Notes: generated by a model from the sequence alone, not told the origin. A stretch of 64,000 nucleotides of DNA from Terrihabitans soli (GCF_014191545.1 NZ_AP023361.1:958501-1022500), one strand, 5' to 3'; numbered from the stretch's first letter, positions 36,055 through 46,376 are shown. Numbers and translations: made by a program.

Positions 36055-38948
36055 CGCTTCTTGCCGACATCAAGACGGGCCCTGTTGCGACCGGCGATGG
36101 GCAGAAGAAGCTTGCGGATTTTCTCGGCGGGCAGGGCGAGCTCGCGTCACTGGTGAAGACCAATTCCGTCGCCGGAGAGCTTTTTGCCGGCATTGCCGAA
36201 GGCTCGGGCTTTCTCTGGCAGCTTCTGACCTCCGATCCGGTGCGCGCCGCAAACCTTTTGAATGAGGCGCCGGAAGCGGCGCGCGACCGCATTCTCGGTG
36301 CGGTGCGCAGCGAGCACGCCACGGACGAAACCGAGCTGATGCGAAAGCTCCGCAAGGCCAAGCAGGAAATGGCGCTGCTGACAGCGCTTGCCGATCTCGG
36401 CGGCGTCTGGGATGTGCCGCATGTCACGCAGGCATTGTCCAATCTTGCCGACGCCGCGCTTTCGGCCTCACTGCGTTTTCTGCTCGGCGCGGAAATTACC
36501 AGCGGCAAATACAAAGGGGATGCGAGCGACCCGGAAAAGGGCTCAGGCCTCATCGTGCTCGCGATGGGCAAGCACGGCGCGCGCGAGCTGAACTATTCCT
36601 CCGATATCGATCTCATCGTTTTCTACGAGCCGATGATCTCGCCTGTCGCCGAAGGCGTCGAGGCAACGCCGTTCTTCGTGCGCCTTGTGCAGCGGTTGAC
36701 CAAGATCATGCAGGAGCGGACGGGCGGCGGTTATGTCTTCCGCACCGATCTGCGGCTTCGGCCCGATCCCGGCTCGACGCAGGTCGCGATCACGACGGCG
36801 GCCGCGCTGTCTTATTACGAGAGCGTCGGCCAGAACTGGGAACGCGCCGCGATGCTGAAAGCGCGGCCCTGCGCCGGAGACATTCCGGCCGGGGAGGCGT
36901 TTCTGAAAGAGCTGACGCCCTTCATCTGGCGCAAGCATCTCGATTACGCCGCCATTGCCGACATTCATGCGATGAAGCGGCAGATCCATGCGCATCGCGG
37001 CCATGGCACGATTGCGATCGAAGGTCACAACATCAAGCTTGGCCGCGGCGGCATCCGCGAGGTCGAATTCTTCGTCCAGACCCAGCAACTCGTCGCGGGC
37101 GGCCGTAATCCCGCGTTGCGCGTGCGCGGCACGGAAGAGGCGCTCGCCGCCCTGAACAAACAGGGCTGGATCGACCAGGCGGCGGAGAACGATCTCGTCA
37201 TTGCCTATCGCTTCCTGCGCGGCATCGAACACCGGCTGCAGATGGTCGCCGACGAGCAGACCCATTCGCTGCCGCTCGACCCGGCCGCAATGGAGCGTTT
37301 TGCGCATTTTGCCGGATACGAGACACGCGACGACCTTGCCGCGGCGCTGCAGAGAACGCTTGAGCGCGTGCAATCGCATTATGTGCATCTCTTCGAAGAC
37401 GCGCCGGCGCTCGATGTTTCTGCCGGAAGCCTTGTCTTCACCGGGGATGAGGACGACCCGGAGACGCTCGCGACCCTGCGCAATCTCGGCTTTGCCGATC
37501 CGGTGCAGGCGTCCGCGCTGATCCGCGGCTGGCATCACGGCCGCGTGCCGGCGACGCGCTCGGCGCGGGCGCGTGAATTGCTCACAGAGCTTGTACCGGC
37601 GCTTCTTGCCGCTGTCGGCAAGACGAGCGATCCGAACTATGCGCTTCTCGTGTTCGACCGCGTGCTGGGCCGTCTTCCGGCGGGCGTCGAATTCTTTGCG
37701 ATCCTGCGTTCCAATCCCGATTTCCTCGGCCTTCTGGCCGATGCGCTCGGCACCGCGCCGCATCTGGCCGGGACCGTTGCGCGGCGTCCGCATGTCCTCG
37801 ACAGCGTCTTCGAGCCGGCCTTCTTCTCGCGCCTGCCGACGGATGAAGAGCTCGAACAGCGGCTCGAACACACGCTGAGCGAGGCGACCGATTACGAAGA
37901 CCTTCTGAACCGCGCCCGCATTTTCGGACAGGAACAGCGCGTTCTCATCGGCATGCGGGTTCTGTCGGGCATGGTCGGCGCCGACCGGGCGGGCGATGCG
38001 TTCGCACGGCTCGCCGATATTCTGCTGCGCCGTCTGCATGGCGTCGTCGAAGATGAGCTTGCCAAGACGCATGGCCGGATGCCCGGCGGCAATTCGACCG
38101 TGATGGCGATGGGCAAGCTCGGCGGCCGCGAAATGACCGCCGCCTCCGATCTCGATCTCATCCTGATCTACGAACACCCTGAGGGCGATCTTCAGTCCGA
38201 CGGCGAAAGGCCGCTGGCGCCCAGCCAGTATTATGCGCGCCTGACGCAGCGGCTCGTTGCGGCGCTGTCAGCCCCGACGAGCGAAGGCACGCTCTACGAA
38301 GTCGATCTGCGTCTCCGGCCCTCCGGACGCGCCGGTCCACTGGCAACGCGCCTCGCGGCGTTTGTCACCTATCAGGCCGCAGAAGCCTGGACCTGGGAGC
38401 ATATGGCGCTGACGCGCGGCCGCGCCGTCTCCGGCAGCGATGATTTCCGCGCAATCGTCGAAACGGAGATCGTCCGGGTTCTGACGCAAAAATCCGATCG
38501 CACCAAGATCGCGACGGATGTGCGCGAGATGCGCACAAAGCTTGCGACGGAGAAGGGCGAGACGAACCCCTGGGACATCAAATTCGCCAAAGGCGGGCTC
38601 GTCGATCTCGAATTCCTCGCCCAGTTCCTGCAGCTCGTGCACGCGCATGAGCATAAGGACCTTTTGAACACCTCGACCTTCAATGTTCTGGAATCCGCGT
38701 TGCGTCTGAGCCTCATCGGCACCGAGGATTGGGAGGTGCTGCGCGGCGCAACGCAGCTGCAGCACAATCTGACGCAGATTTTGCGGCTGTGCCTGTCGGG
38801 ACCGTTCGAGCCGGAAAAAGCCGGCGGGGGGGTGAAGGCGCTTCTGGCGCGTGCCGGCAATGCCCCGGACTTCGCCTCGCTCGATGCCGATCTGAGGCGC
38901 GTTCAGAACGAGGTTCGCGCGATCTTCGAGCGTCTGGTCTCGGCCTAG
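36051..38948 (+). CDS. glnE: glutamine synthetase adenylyltransferase/deadenylylase
   Basis: A 965-residue bifunctional enzyme. Two related nucleotidyltransferase halves are present: the N-terminal deadenylylase with GKHGARELNYSSDIDLIVFY (about residues 172-191), and the C-terminal adenylyltransferase with MGKLGGREMTAASDLDLILIY (about 685-705), each followed by its helical GlnD-like region. It adds or removes AMP at a Tyr of glutamine synthetase in response to PII and glutamine. It starts with GTG overlapping the kinase gene. It converges on the pleC-like kinase: their ends overlap by four bases. Confidence 0.96.
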   Translation: MTLLADIKTGPVATGDGQKKLADFLGGQGELASLVKTNSVAGELFAGIAEGSGFLWQLLTSDPVRAANLLNEAPEAARDRILGAVRSEHATDETELMRKLRKAKQEMALLTALADLGGVWDVPHVTQALSNLADAALSASLRFLLGAEITSGKYKGDASDPEKGSGLIVLAMGKHGARELNYSSDIDLIVFYEPMISPVAEGVEATPFFVRLVQRLTKIMQERTGGGYVFRTDLRLRPDPGSTQVAITTAAALSYYESVGQNWERAAMLKARPCAGDIPAGEAFLKELTPFIWRKHLDYAAIADIHAMKRQIHAHRGHGTIAIEGHNIKLGRGGIREVEFFVQTQQLVAGGRNPALRVRGTEEALAALNKQGWIDQAAENDLVIAYRFLRGIEHRLQMVADEQTHSLPLDPAAMERFAHFAGYETRDDLAAALQRTLERVQSHYVHLFEDAPALDVSAGSLVFTGDEDDPETLATLRNLGFADPVQASALIRGWHHGRVPATRSARARELLTELVPALLAAVGKTSDPNYALLVFDRVLGRLPAGVEFFAILRSNPDFLGLLADALGTAPHLAGTVARRPHVLDSVFEPAFFSRLPTDEELEQRLEHTLSEATDYEDLLNRARIFGQEQRVLIGMRVLSGMVGADRAGDAFARLADILLRRLHGVVEDELAKTHGRMPGGNSTVMAMGKLGGREMTAASDLDLILIYEHPEGDLQSDGERPLAPSQYYARLTQRLVAALSAPTSEGTLYEVDLRLRPSGRAGPLATRLAAFVTYQAAEAWTWEHMALTRGRAVSGSDDFRAIVETEIVRVLTQKSDRTKIATDVREMRTKLATEKGETNPWDIKFAKGGLVDLEFLAQFLQLVHAHEHKDLLNTSTFNVLESALRLSLIGTEDWEVLRGATQLQHNLTQILRLCLSGPFEPEKAGGGVKALLARAGNAPDFASLDADLRRVQNEVRAIFERLVSA

Positions 38949-41236
38949 GCGGCTTTCTCGCCGGCTTCCACTTCCTGCAGCGGCAGGCGGACAAGAACGA
39001 CCGTACCGATGCCGACGGACGAGCGGATGCGCATCGTCCCGTCATGCATCTCGACAAGCGAGCGCGCGATGGCGAGGCCGAGGCCCGAGCCTTTGTGCGT
39101 CTTGGTGAACTGGTTCTCGACCTGTTCGAACGGCCGTCCGAGTTTGGCGAGCGCCTCTTTCGGAATGCCGATGCCGGTATCCTCGACATAGATATTCACG
39201 CCGCCGCCGACCTGGCGCAGACGCACCGCAACGCGCCCGCCGGGCGGGGTGAATTTGACCGCGTTGGAGACGAGGTTGAGGAGGATCTGCTTGATGGCTC
39301 TCCGGTCGGCGCGGGCGATGAGGCCGGTCGCAGCTTCGGCGCGGAGCGCGAGGCCCTTTTCCTCGGAAAGGGGCGTGATGACGCGCAGCGCTTCGAGCAC
39401 CGTCGCATCGAGATCGACTTCTTCGATCCGCAGCGGATGATGGCCGCTTTCGATGCGCGACATTTCGAGGATGTCGTTGATGACGTCGAGGAGATATTGG
39501 CCGCTATCGCCGATATCGCGGCAATATTCTTCGTATTTCGCCGAGCCGAGCGGGCCGAAAGCGCCCGAGGTCATGATTTCCGAGAAGCCGATAATGGCGT
39601 TGAGCGGCGTTCTGAGCTCATGGCTCATATTGGCAAGGAATTCCGATTTTGCCGTATTGGCCTTCTCGGCCTCGGCTTTCTGCTCGGCATATTTTTCGGC
39701 GAGATCGTGCAGCTGCTGGGCCTGCACTTCGGCAGCCTGGCGCGATTTGAAGAGTTCGTTGGCGCGCGTCGTCAGGCGCTTTTCGCTGTCGAGCAGTTTT
39801 TCTTCGTGCTTTTTCAGCGAGGTGATGTCGGTGCCGACCGACACGAAGCCGCCATCCTTGGTGCGGCGTTCGTTGATGTGCAGCCAGCGGCCATCCTCGA
39901 TCTGCGCCTCATAGGTGCGGGCGCCTTCCTCGGGCCGGCCTTCCGGCTTGATCTGGGTGCGCACGACCGGGGCGCGGCCCGTCGCGATGACATGCTCATA
40001 AGGCGTGCCGGGGCGCACCGCCTGATCAGGCAGCTGATAGAGTTGCTGGAACTTCGAATTGCAAAGGACGAGGCGGCTGTCGGCGTCCCAGAGGACGAAG
40101 GCTTCCGAGATCGTCTCGACGGCATCGCGCAGGCGAAGATCGGCGGTGGCGCTGCGCTCCGCCAGTTTACGCTCCTCAGTAACGTTGACGCAGATGCCGA
40201 CGACGCGCGGCGCTTCATTGGCGGCGCGGACGACTTCAGCGCGGGCGCGCATCCAGATCCAGCCGCCGCGCGAATGGCGCACACGGAAGGCGCGGTCGAT
40301 GACGTTTGTCTCGCCGCGCAGAAGCTCGTCGGCGAGTTCGTAAAGGTCGATATCGCCGGGATGGACGACCGACTGAAACTTGCCGAAGGGGATGAGATCG
40401 TCCTGCGGCTCCATGCCGAGAAGCTCGAACATCGAACGCGACCAGAAGACCCGGCCGCGCACGAGATCCCAATCGAAGAGGCCGGAGCGACCGCGCGTCA
40501 GCGCGGTGTCGACCCGGCGCTGGACAAGTTCGTTGATGAGATCGGCCCGGCGGGCGCGGGCGGCCTGCCACTGGAAGGCCATGCCGAACACGGCAAGCAC
40601 CGCGCCGATGCCGATGAGAAAGAGCGAGATGATCTGCGCATCGCGCCGCCAGCCGGCCAGAGCATGGTCGACCGGCTGCAGAAGGGCGATCTGGCCGAAG
40701 GGCGCGGGGAGGGTGCGGACGGTGGCAAGAACCGTCTCGCCGCCCGGCACCGTCACCGTCATCACGCCGGCGCGTTCGCCGAACGTCGTCAGCGCATCGC
40801 CTGCGCCCAGCGCGGCATTGAGATCGCCGCCCATGGCGCCGACGCCGGTGCCCGCCGCCGCAAGGATGCGGCCCGACGGATCGGAAATCAGAAAGCCGCG
40901 CCCGAAAGCCGATGCCTCGGCCGGCGCGGAGCGGATGAAGTCGATGGCGATGGTCTGCGCATCGGGACCGAGGGATGCACCCCGCGACAGATCCTGCGCC
41001 ATCAGAGCGGCGAGATGGCCGAGACTCTCGGACATGCCGGCGAGGCTGCGCTCGCGCATATCGAGGACCTGGACGACAAGGCCCGCGCAGATCGCGCCGA
41101 GGAAGAGTGTGATGGCAGAGAGCGCCAGCCAGCGGCGCGTGGATTCGGAAAGAGCGAATCGGCGGTTGCGGCTTTTCGACAGGGCAACCTGTCCAACAGA
41201 ATTCGACCGTACGGACGCCGCGCCGGACCGCATCAT
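38945..41236 (-). CDS. pleC: PleC-like multi-PAS sensor histidine kinase
   Basis: A 763-residue kinase with two membrane helices (about residues 40-62 and 200-225) around a periplasmic sensor, two PAS domains (about 240-480; the second begins RDAVETISEAFVLWDADSRLVLCN), a coiled linker, HisKA with His near 537 in ANMSHELRTPLNAIIGFSE and HATPase_c (NLVSNAVKF, DTGIGIP, GSGLGLAIARSL). The HisKA and the location next to glnE, as I recall for Sinorhizobium pleC, support PleC, a DivK kinase/phosphatase of the cell cycle. ATG 41236 follows GGGGA; the longer upstream reading is unlikely. A perfect CtrA box lies about 100 bp upstream. Confidence 0.8.
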   Translation of the reverse strand: MMRSGAASVRSNSVGQVALSKSRNRRFALSESTRRWLALSAITLFLGAICAGLVVQVLDMRERSLAGMSESLGHLAALMAQDLSRGASLGPDAQTIAIDFIRSAPAEASAFGRGFLISDPSGRILAAAGTGVGAMGGDLNAALGAGDALTTFGERAGVMTVTVPGGETVLATVRTLPAPFGQIALLQPVDHALAGWRRDAQIISLFLIGIGAVLAVFGMAFQWQAARARRADLINELVQRRVDTALTRGRSGLFDWDLVRGRVFWSRSMFELLGMEPQDDLIPFGKFQSVVHPGDIDLYELADELLRGETNVIDRAFRVRHSRGGWIWMRARAEVVRAANEAPRVVGICVNVTEERKLAERSATADLRLRDAVETISEAFVLWDADSRLVLCNSKFQQLYQLPDQAVRPGTPYEHVIATGRAPVVRTQIKPEGRPEEGARTYEAQIEDGRWLHINERRTKDGGFVSVGTDITSLKKHEEKLLDSEKRLTTRANELFKSRQAAEVQAQQLHDLAEKYAEQKAEAEKANTAKSEFLANMSHELRTPLNAIIGFSEIMTSGAFGPLGSAKYEEYCRDIGDSGQYLLDVINDILEMSRIESGHHPLRIEEVDLDATVLEALRVITPLSEEKGLALRAEAATGLIARADRRAIKQILLNLVSNAVKFTPPGGRVAVRLRQVGGGVNIYVEDTGIGIPKEALAKLGRPFEQVENQFTKTHKGSGLGLAIARSLVEMHDGTMRIRSSVGIGTVVLVRLPLQEVEAGEKAA

Positions 41237-41334
41237 GGATTCCCCTCGTGCCCCCTGCGCTTCAGCATTTATGCTTAACGCAAGATGATTGGAATCGTTT
41301 GCCACAGATTTGTCTAGCGCACTTTCGAGTATGG

Positions 41335-41349
41335 TTAACGAAAACTTAA
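41335..41349. promoter_or_regulatory. CtrA box upstream of the pleC-like gene
   Basis: TTAA-N7-TTAA (41335-41338 and 41346-41349) matches the CtrA recognition consensus exactly, including the spacing. It is 99-113 bp before the ATG of the pleC-like gene, in a 200-bp gap after pepN. Confidence 0.6.
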
Positions 41350-41437
41350 AACATGAGTCGTGTGAATCCCTTGGCCTGTGCGCAGGGAAAATTTTTGCAC
41401 GCCGCAAACATCAGATTCGTCAGCTGATTCTCTTCAT

Positions 41438-44074
41438 TCACGCGAGCGCGCGGATGACAAGGTCGGATACGTCCGGAGACAGCTTGTCCGTTGCGGCAAT
41501 GCGCTTCAGCGCGAACTCCGCACGGCCGCGGCGTCCGGGCTCGAGCGCCCGCCAGGAGCGGAACGCGCCGAGGAGACGGGCCGCGACCTGCGGGTTTTTC
41601 GGATCGAGATCGATGACGATATCGGCGAGGAAATCGAATCCCGCACCGTCCGCACGGTTGAACTGGGTCGGGTTCGAGGCGGCGAAGGCGCCGATCAGCG
41701 CGCGCACGCGGTTCGGATTGGCCATCGAGAACGCCTCATGCTTCATCAGCCTCCGGACGCGATCGAGCGTTCCGGCCTCCGGAATGACGGCCTGCAGCGA
41801 CAGCCATTTGTCGAGGACGAGCGCATCGCCTTTATGGCGTTTGTAGAAGTCGGCGAAGGCCTGATCGCGTTCGGGACGATCGATGCCCGACAGCACGGCG
41901 AGGCCCGACATGCGGTCTGTCATGTTGTTGGCGGCCGAATAATGCGCGAAGGCCAGCATGGCCGAGGCATCGTCCTGTTCGGCGCAGATGAGATCGAGCG
42001 CCGTTGCGCGCAAAGCTCTGCGGCCGGCGGCGCGGGCATCCGGCGAATAGGGGCCGTCATTGACGAGGCCTCTGTAGAGATCGGCGAGCGCGCCGCGGAC
42101 AAAGCGCGCCAATGCGCGCTTCAGCCCGATGCGGGCCGCGTAGATTGCATCCGGATCGACATCATTGCCGATCTCTCGGGCGATATCCGTCTCGCTCGGC
42201 AGTGCCAGAAGCTGCGCCAGAAGCGCCGGATCGATTTCGGGATCGGCGATGGCCGATGCAAAGGCTTCGGCGAGGCGCGGATCGTTCAGCGGCCTGTTGC
42301 CGCCGCGCACCGCATGCACCGAGCGGATGAGAACGCGCAGCGCCGCCGTCTGCAGCGCCTGCCAGCGATTGAAAGGATCGGAGTCATAACGCGCGAGGAA
42401 GAAGAGATCGTTCTCGGTGAGATCGGTGGTCAGTTTCACCGGCGCCGAGAAGGTGCGGTTGATCGACAGAACCGGGCGCGAATTCAGGCCGCGGAAAGCA
42501 AAGCTGTGCTCGGCCTTGTTGAGAACGATAAGACCGCTTTCGGCATTGTCGCCGCCGATCGGCAGATCCTCGCCGTCCATGCCGAGAAGGCCGAACGCGA
42601 GCGGGATGACCATGGGCTTCTTGATGTCCTGGCCCGGCGTTTTCGGAACGGTCTGCAGAAGATTGAGCGTGTAGGTGCCGGTGTCTTCGTCCCACGAACT
42701 CGTCGCGGCGACTTCCGGCGTGCCGGCCTGCGAATACCAGAGTAGAAATTGCGAGAGGTCGGTCGCCGAGGCATCGGCAAAGCAGGCGATGAATTCTTCG
42801 ATCGTCGCCGCGCGCCCGTCATGGCGGCTGAAATAGAATTCCATGCCGAGGCGGAAGGCATCGCGCCCGATCAGCGCCTGCAGCATGCGGATGACTTCGG
42901 CACCCTTCTCGTAGACGGTCGCCGTGTAGAAATTGTTGATCTCGCGATAGGTGTCGGGCCGCACCGGATGGGCAAAGGGGCCCGCATCTTCCACGAACTG
43001 AATGGCGCGCAAACCGCGCACATCGGAAATGCGCTCGACCGGACGCGAGCGCATATCGGCGGTGAATTCCTGATCGCGGAAGACGGTCAAACCTTCCTTC
43101 AGGCAGAGCTGGAACCAGTCGCGGCAGGTAATGCGGTTGCCGGTCCAGTTGTGGAAATATTCGTGGGCGATGACGGCTTCGATGCCGGCATAATCGCCGT
43201 CGGTTGCAGTATCGCCGCTGGCCAGGACGTATTTATCGTTGAAGACATTGAGGCCCTTGTTCTCCATCGCCCCCATATTGAAATCGGAGACGGCGACGAT
43301 ATTGAACACCTGAAGATCGTATTCGCGGCCGAACACGTCCTCGTCCCATTTCATCGAGCGTTTCAGCGCATCCATGGCGTAAGAAGCGCGATCTTCCTTG
43401 CCGTGCTCGACATATATCGCAAGCCCGACATGGCGGCCGGACACCGTGACGAAACTGTCGCGCACGACGCCGAGATCGCCGCCGACCAGCGCAAACAGAT
43501 AACAGGGCTTGGGCCAGGGATCGTCCCAGACCGCGTAATGACGCCCGTTCGGCAGAAGGCCGGCTTCGACCGGATTGCCGTTGGACAGCAGAACCGGCGC
43601 TTCTTTCCGCCCGGCCTCGATACGCACGCGATAAGTCGACAGCACGTCGGGCCGGTCGATAAAATAGGTGATGCGGCGGAAGCCTTCCGCCTCGCACTGC
43701 GTGCAATAGGCAGCGCCCGAACGGTACAGCCCCATCAGCTTGGTGTTCTTTGCCGGATCGAGCTTTGTGGTGATCTTCAGCGAGAAAGCGCGCTTGGGCG
43801 GCATATGGATGCGCAGCGCCTGGGGCGTTTCGACATAGGCCTCGGGCGTCAGCTCATCATTGTCGAGGAGGGGCGGACCTGCGAGCGTGATCTCGTCGCC
43901 GTCGAGGACGAGCGGCACATTGGAACGGCCTTCGGGATTTGGGCGGATTTCGAGAACCGAGGTGACGAGCGTCTTGTCGCCGTCGAGGACGACATCCAGA
44001 TCCACCTGATCGATCAGGTAGTCCGGGGGGCGATATTCGGACAGACGGACGGAACGGGGTTCTTCGGACCGCAT
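41438..44074 (-). CDS. pepN: aminopeptidase N
   Basis: An 878-residue M1 zinc aminopeptidase. The zinc site HEYFHNW (His304, Glu305, His308) with Glu327, and the exopeptidase motif GAMEN (268-272), are all intact. Length and C-terminal helical superhelix fit E. coli PepN. Removes neutral and basic N-terminal residues from peptides in the cytoplasm. ATG 44074 follows AGGAG. It is separated from the pleC-like gene by 200 bp on the same strand. Confidence 0.95.
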   Translation of the reverse strand: MRSEEPRSVRLSEYRPPDYLIDQVDLDVVLDGDKTLVTSVLEIRPNPEGRSNVPLVLDGDEITLAGPPLLDNDELTPEAYVETPQALRIHMPPKRAFSLKITTKLDPAKNTKLMGLYRSGAAYCTQCEAEGFRRITYFIDRPDVLSTYRVRIEAGRKEAPVLLSNGNPVEAGLLPNGRHYAVWDDPWPKPCYLFALVGGDLGVVRDSFVTVSGRHVGLAIYVEHGKEDRASYAMDALKRSMKWDEDVFGREYDLQVFNIVAVSDFNMGAMENKGLNVFNDKYVLASGDTATDGDYAGIEAVIAHEYFHNWTGNRITCRDWFQLCLKEGLTVFRDQEFTADMRSRPVERISDVRGLRAIQFVEDAGPFAHPVRPDTYREINNFYTATVYEKGAEVIRMLQALIGRDAFRLGMEFYFSRHDGRAATIEEFIACFADASATDLSQFLLWYSQAGTPEVAATSSWDEDTGTYTLNLLQTVPKTPGQDIKKPMVIPLAFGLLGMDGEDLPIGGDNAESGLIVLNKAEHSFAFRGLNSRPVLSINRTFSAPVKLTTDLTENDLFFLARYDSDPFNRWQALQTAALRVLIRSVHAVRGGNRPLNDPRLAEAFASAIADPEIDPALLAQLLALPSETDIAREIGNDVDPDAIYAARIGLKRALARFVRGALADLYRGLVNDGPYSPDARAAGRRALRATALDLICAEQDDASAMLAFAHYSAANNMTDRMSGLAVLSGIDRPERDQAFADFYKRHKGDALVLDKWLSLQAVIPEAGTLDRVRRLMKHEAFSMANPNRVRALIGAFAASNPTQFNRADGAGFDFLADIVIDLDPKNPQVAARLLGAFRSWRALEPGRRGRAEFALKRIAATDKLSPDVSDLVIRALA

Positions 44075-44114
44075 GAGGTCTCCTGGCAGGTGCTCTTTTT
44101 CTTAAATACGCCTT

Positions 44115-45191
44115 TTAAGCCCTGACGCGCCGGGCACCAATACGCGGTTTGCCACGCCCGGACGGCTTTTCTCCTGGCACCTTTGTCGTTTCGCCAAGGG
44201 TTTCGCGGACATAGAGCTTTTTGACGGCAACAAAGGCCAGGACCGCCAGCGGGGCGGCAAGGACGATGCCGACCGCGCCGAAGGCGACGCCGGCCGCGAT
44301 CACCGCAAAGAGGGTGAGGGCCGGGGGGATATCAACCGTGCGGTGCTGGATGAGCGGTGTAATGACATTGCTCTCGACCTGCTGGACGAGGAGATAGAGA
44401 GCTGCCGTCCAGAGCATGGTCTCGATGCCGCCACCCATGGCCAGGAGCAGCGCCGGAACGGCTGCCGCAATCGGGCCGACCAGAGGCACGAATTCGGCAA
44501 GACCTGCGAGAAGCCCCAGTGCCAGGGGCGCTGGAATGCCGATGATGAGGAGGCCGATGGCGGTGAGCGTTCCAACGAGAACCATCGCGCCGAGTTGCCC
44601 GATCAGCCACAGGCGCAGCGCATTGCCGGCTGTATCGAGCGTATCTTCCGCGAGCGGGCGGCGCTTTTCCGGGAAGAGCAAAAGCAGGCCCTTGCGGTAA
44701 AGTTCGGGAGCTGCCGCGATGTACAGACCGCCGACAATGACGAGGACAAGATTGACGACGATGGCGCCGGCCGAAAACACCCAGCCGGCGACATTGAAGA
44801 GCAGCGCCGATTGCGGATTGTTCGCCTGCTCGGCGACTTCCTGGCCGAAGGCCTCGAGGCCGAAGCGTGTTTTGAAGGCGTTCCAAGCCTCGGGGAGGAT
44901 GCGCGCCAGCTCCTTGCCCTGGCCGACGACTTCCGAGCCGAACAGATAGAACGTCACGCCGAGAAAGCCGGCGAGGAGGAGGGCGGCGAGCGTCAGCGCC
45001 CAGCCTTCCGACAGGTGCAAAAACCGGCCGATGGGCGCTGCGATGAGGCGCAGGATGATGGCGACCAGAACCGAGGCGAAGACGAGAAGAAGGACGTCCT
45101 GAATCTGCCAGAGCAGAAGGACGAGAGCGCCAAGGCCGATCAGCAGAAGGGCGCGGCGCAGAAGATCGGCATCGCCTTGGCGAAGGGCCAT
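44115..45191 (-). CDS. AI-2E family transporter/permease
   Basis: A 358-residue membrane protein with eight or so helices and the AI-2E signature region (GLLIIGIPAPLALGLLAGLAEFVPLVGPIAAAVPALLLA, then VESNVITPLIQHRTVDIPPALTLFAVIAAGVAFG). Members export autoinducer-2 or exchange ions; the substrate cannot be set from sequence. The basic C-terminal tail is cytoplasmic. 40 bp upstream of pepN, same strand, so perhaps co-transcribed. Confidence 0.88.
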   Translation of the reverse strand: MALRQGDADLLRRALLLIGLGALVLLLWQIQDVLLLVFASVLVAIILRLIAAPIGRFLHLSEGWALTLAALLLAGFLGVTFYLFGSEVVGQGKELARILPEAWNAFKTRFGLEAFGQEVAEQANNPQSALLFNVAGWVFSAGAIVVNLVLVIVGGLYIAAAPELYRKGLLLLFPEKRRPLAEDTLDTAGNALRLWLIGQLGAMVLVGTLTAIGLLIIGIPAPLALGLLAGLAEFVPLVGPIAAAVPALLLAMGGGIETMLWTAALYLLVQQVESNVITPLIQHRTVDIPPALTLFAVIAAGVAFGAVGIVLAAPLAVLAFVAVKKLYVRETLGETTKVPGEKPSGRGKPRIGARRVRA

Positions 45192-45309
45192 TTGAGGGGT
45201 CCTTTGGCGCGATAAACTTTACGGTCCAGAGAAAGGTTTAACGCCGGGACGAGAGCGGGGTTCCCGTAAAGCATGACGCGGCCGGGCAAACCGGCTAAAA
45301 CCCCGGCCC

Positions 45310-46305
45310 ATGAAGGCTTTCCCCGAAACCATGCGCTTTTCCGTGGCGCCGATGATGGACTGGACGGACCGGCATTGCCGGGTCTTCCACCGCCGTCTGA
45401 GCCGCCATGCGCTGCTCTATACCGAGATGGTGACGACGGGCGCGGTGCTGCATGGCCCGCGCGAGCGGCTGCTCGGCTTCTCAAGCGAGGAGCAGAAGGT
45501 CGCGCTGCAGCTCGGGGGCTCGGACCCCAAGGATCTGGCGGAAGCCGCGAAGATCGGCGCCGAATTCGGCTATGCCGAAATCAATCTCAATGTCGGCTGC
45601 CCCTCGGACCGGGTGCAGGACGGGCGCTTCGGCGCCTGCCTGATGCGCGAGCCGGAGCTTGTCGGCGCTTGCGTTGCCGCGATGAAGGCTGCGGTCGATG
45701 TGCCGGTGACGGTCAAATGCCGGATCGGCGTCGATGAGCAGGACACGGAACGCGCGCTCGATGCGCTGGCCGATCATGTGACGGGTTCAGGAGTCGATGG
45801 CCTGATCGTTCATGCGCGCAAGGCCTGGCTGCAGGGCCTGTCGCCGAAGGAAAATCGCGATGTGCCGCCGCTCGATTATGCGCGCGTCTACAGGTTGAAA
45901 GAGCGGTTTCCTCATCTGCCCATCGCCATCAATGGCGGGATCGAAACGCTGGATGAGGCGAAGGAGCATCTGCGCCATGTCGACGGCGTGATGCTGGGCC
46001 GCGCCGCCTATCAGAACCCCGGGCTTGTGGCCGATGTCGATGCCGAACTCTTCGGCGCGGCGGACCGCACGGACGCCCGCGCTGCAGCGCTGAGCATGGC
46101 GCCCTATATCGCCGCCCATATCGAGAAGGGCGGCAAGGTCTCGAATGTGACGCGCCATATGCTCGGCCTGTTTGCCGGCCTGCCCGGCGCACGCGCCTAT
46201 CGCCGGCATCTTGCCGTCGAGGCGGTAAAGCCCGGCGCGACCGAACAGGTTCTGATTGAGGCGCTCGGCCTCGTGCGCGGCGGGGCGGCGCTCGCGGCGG
46301 CCTGA
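45310..46305 (+). CDS. dusA: tRNA-dihydrouridine synthase A
   Basis: A 331-residue FMN-dependent TIM barrel of the DusA type (RFSVAPMMDWTDRHCRVFHRRL). Catalytic Cys97 lies in NLNVGCPSDRVQ. Reduces uridines in the tRNA D-loop (U20/U20a in E. coli) with NADPH. The start has no strong Shine-Dalgarno but is the family start. Divergent from the AI-2E gene. Confidence 0.94.
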   Translation: MKAFPETMRFSVAPMMDWTDRHCRVFHRRLSRHALLYTEMVTTGAVLHGPRERLLGFSSEEQKVALQLGGSDPKDLAEAAKIGAEFGYAEINLNVGCPSDRVQDGRFGACLMREPELVGACVAAMKAAVDVPVTVKCRIGVDEQDTERALDALADHVTGSGVDGLIVHARKAWLQGLSPKENRDVPPLDYARVYRLKERFPHLPIAINGGIETLDEAKEHLRHVDGVMLGRAAYQNPGLVADVDAELFGAADRTDARAAALSMAPYIAAHIEKGGKVSNVTRHMLGLFAGLPGARAYRRHLAVEAVKPGATEQVLIEALGLVRGGAALAAA

Positions 46306-46376
46306 TCGGCGGCGATCGAAATCATCACAAAGGCTTGCTTGCAAAGCCTCTCCCGGGAGCGCAGGAAGCCCCTCCT

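Noticed and set aside
38729-41278. 849-residue plus-strand open frame across the pleC-like gene
   Set aside because: Antisense shadow in GC-rich DNA. The minus strand has two PAS domains, HisKA and HATPase_c with intact motifs.
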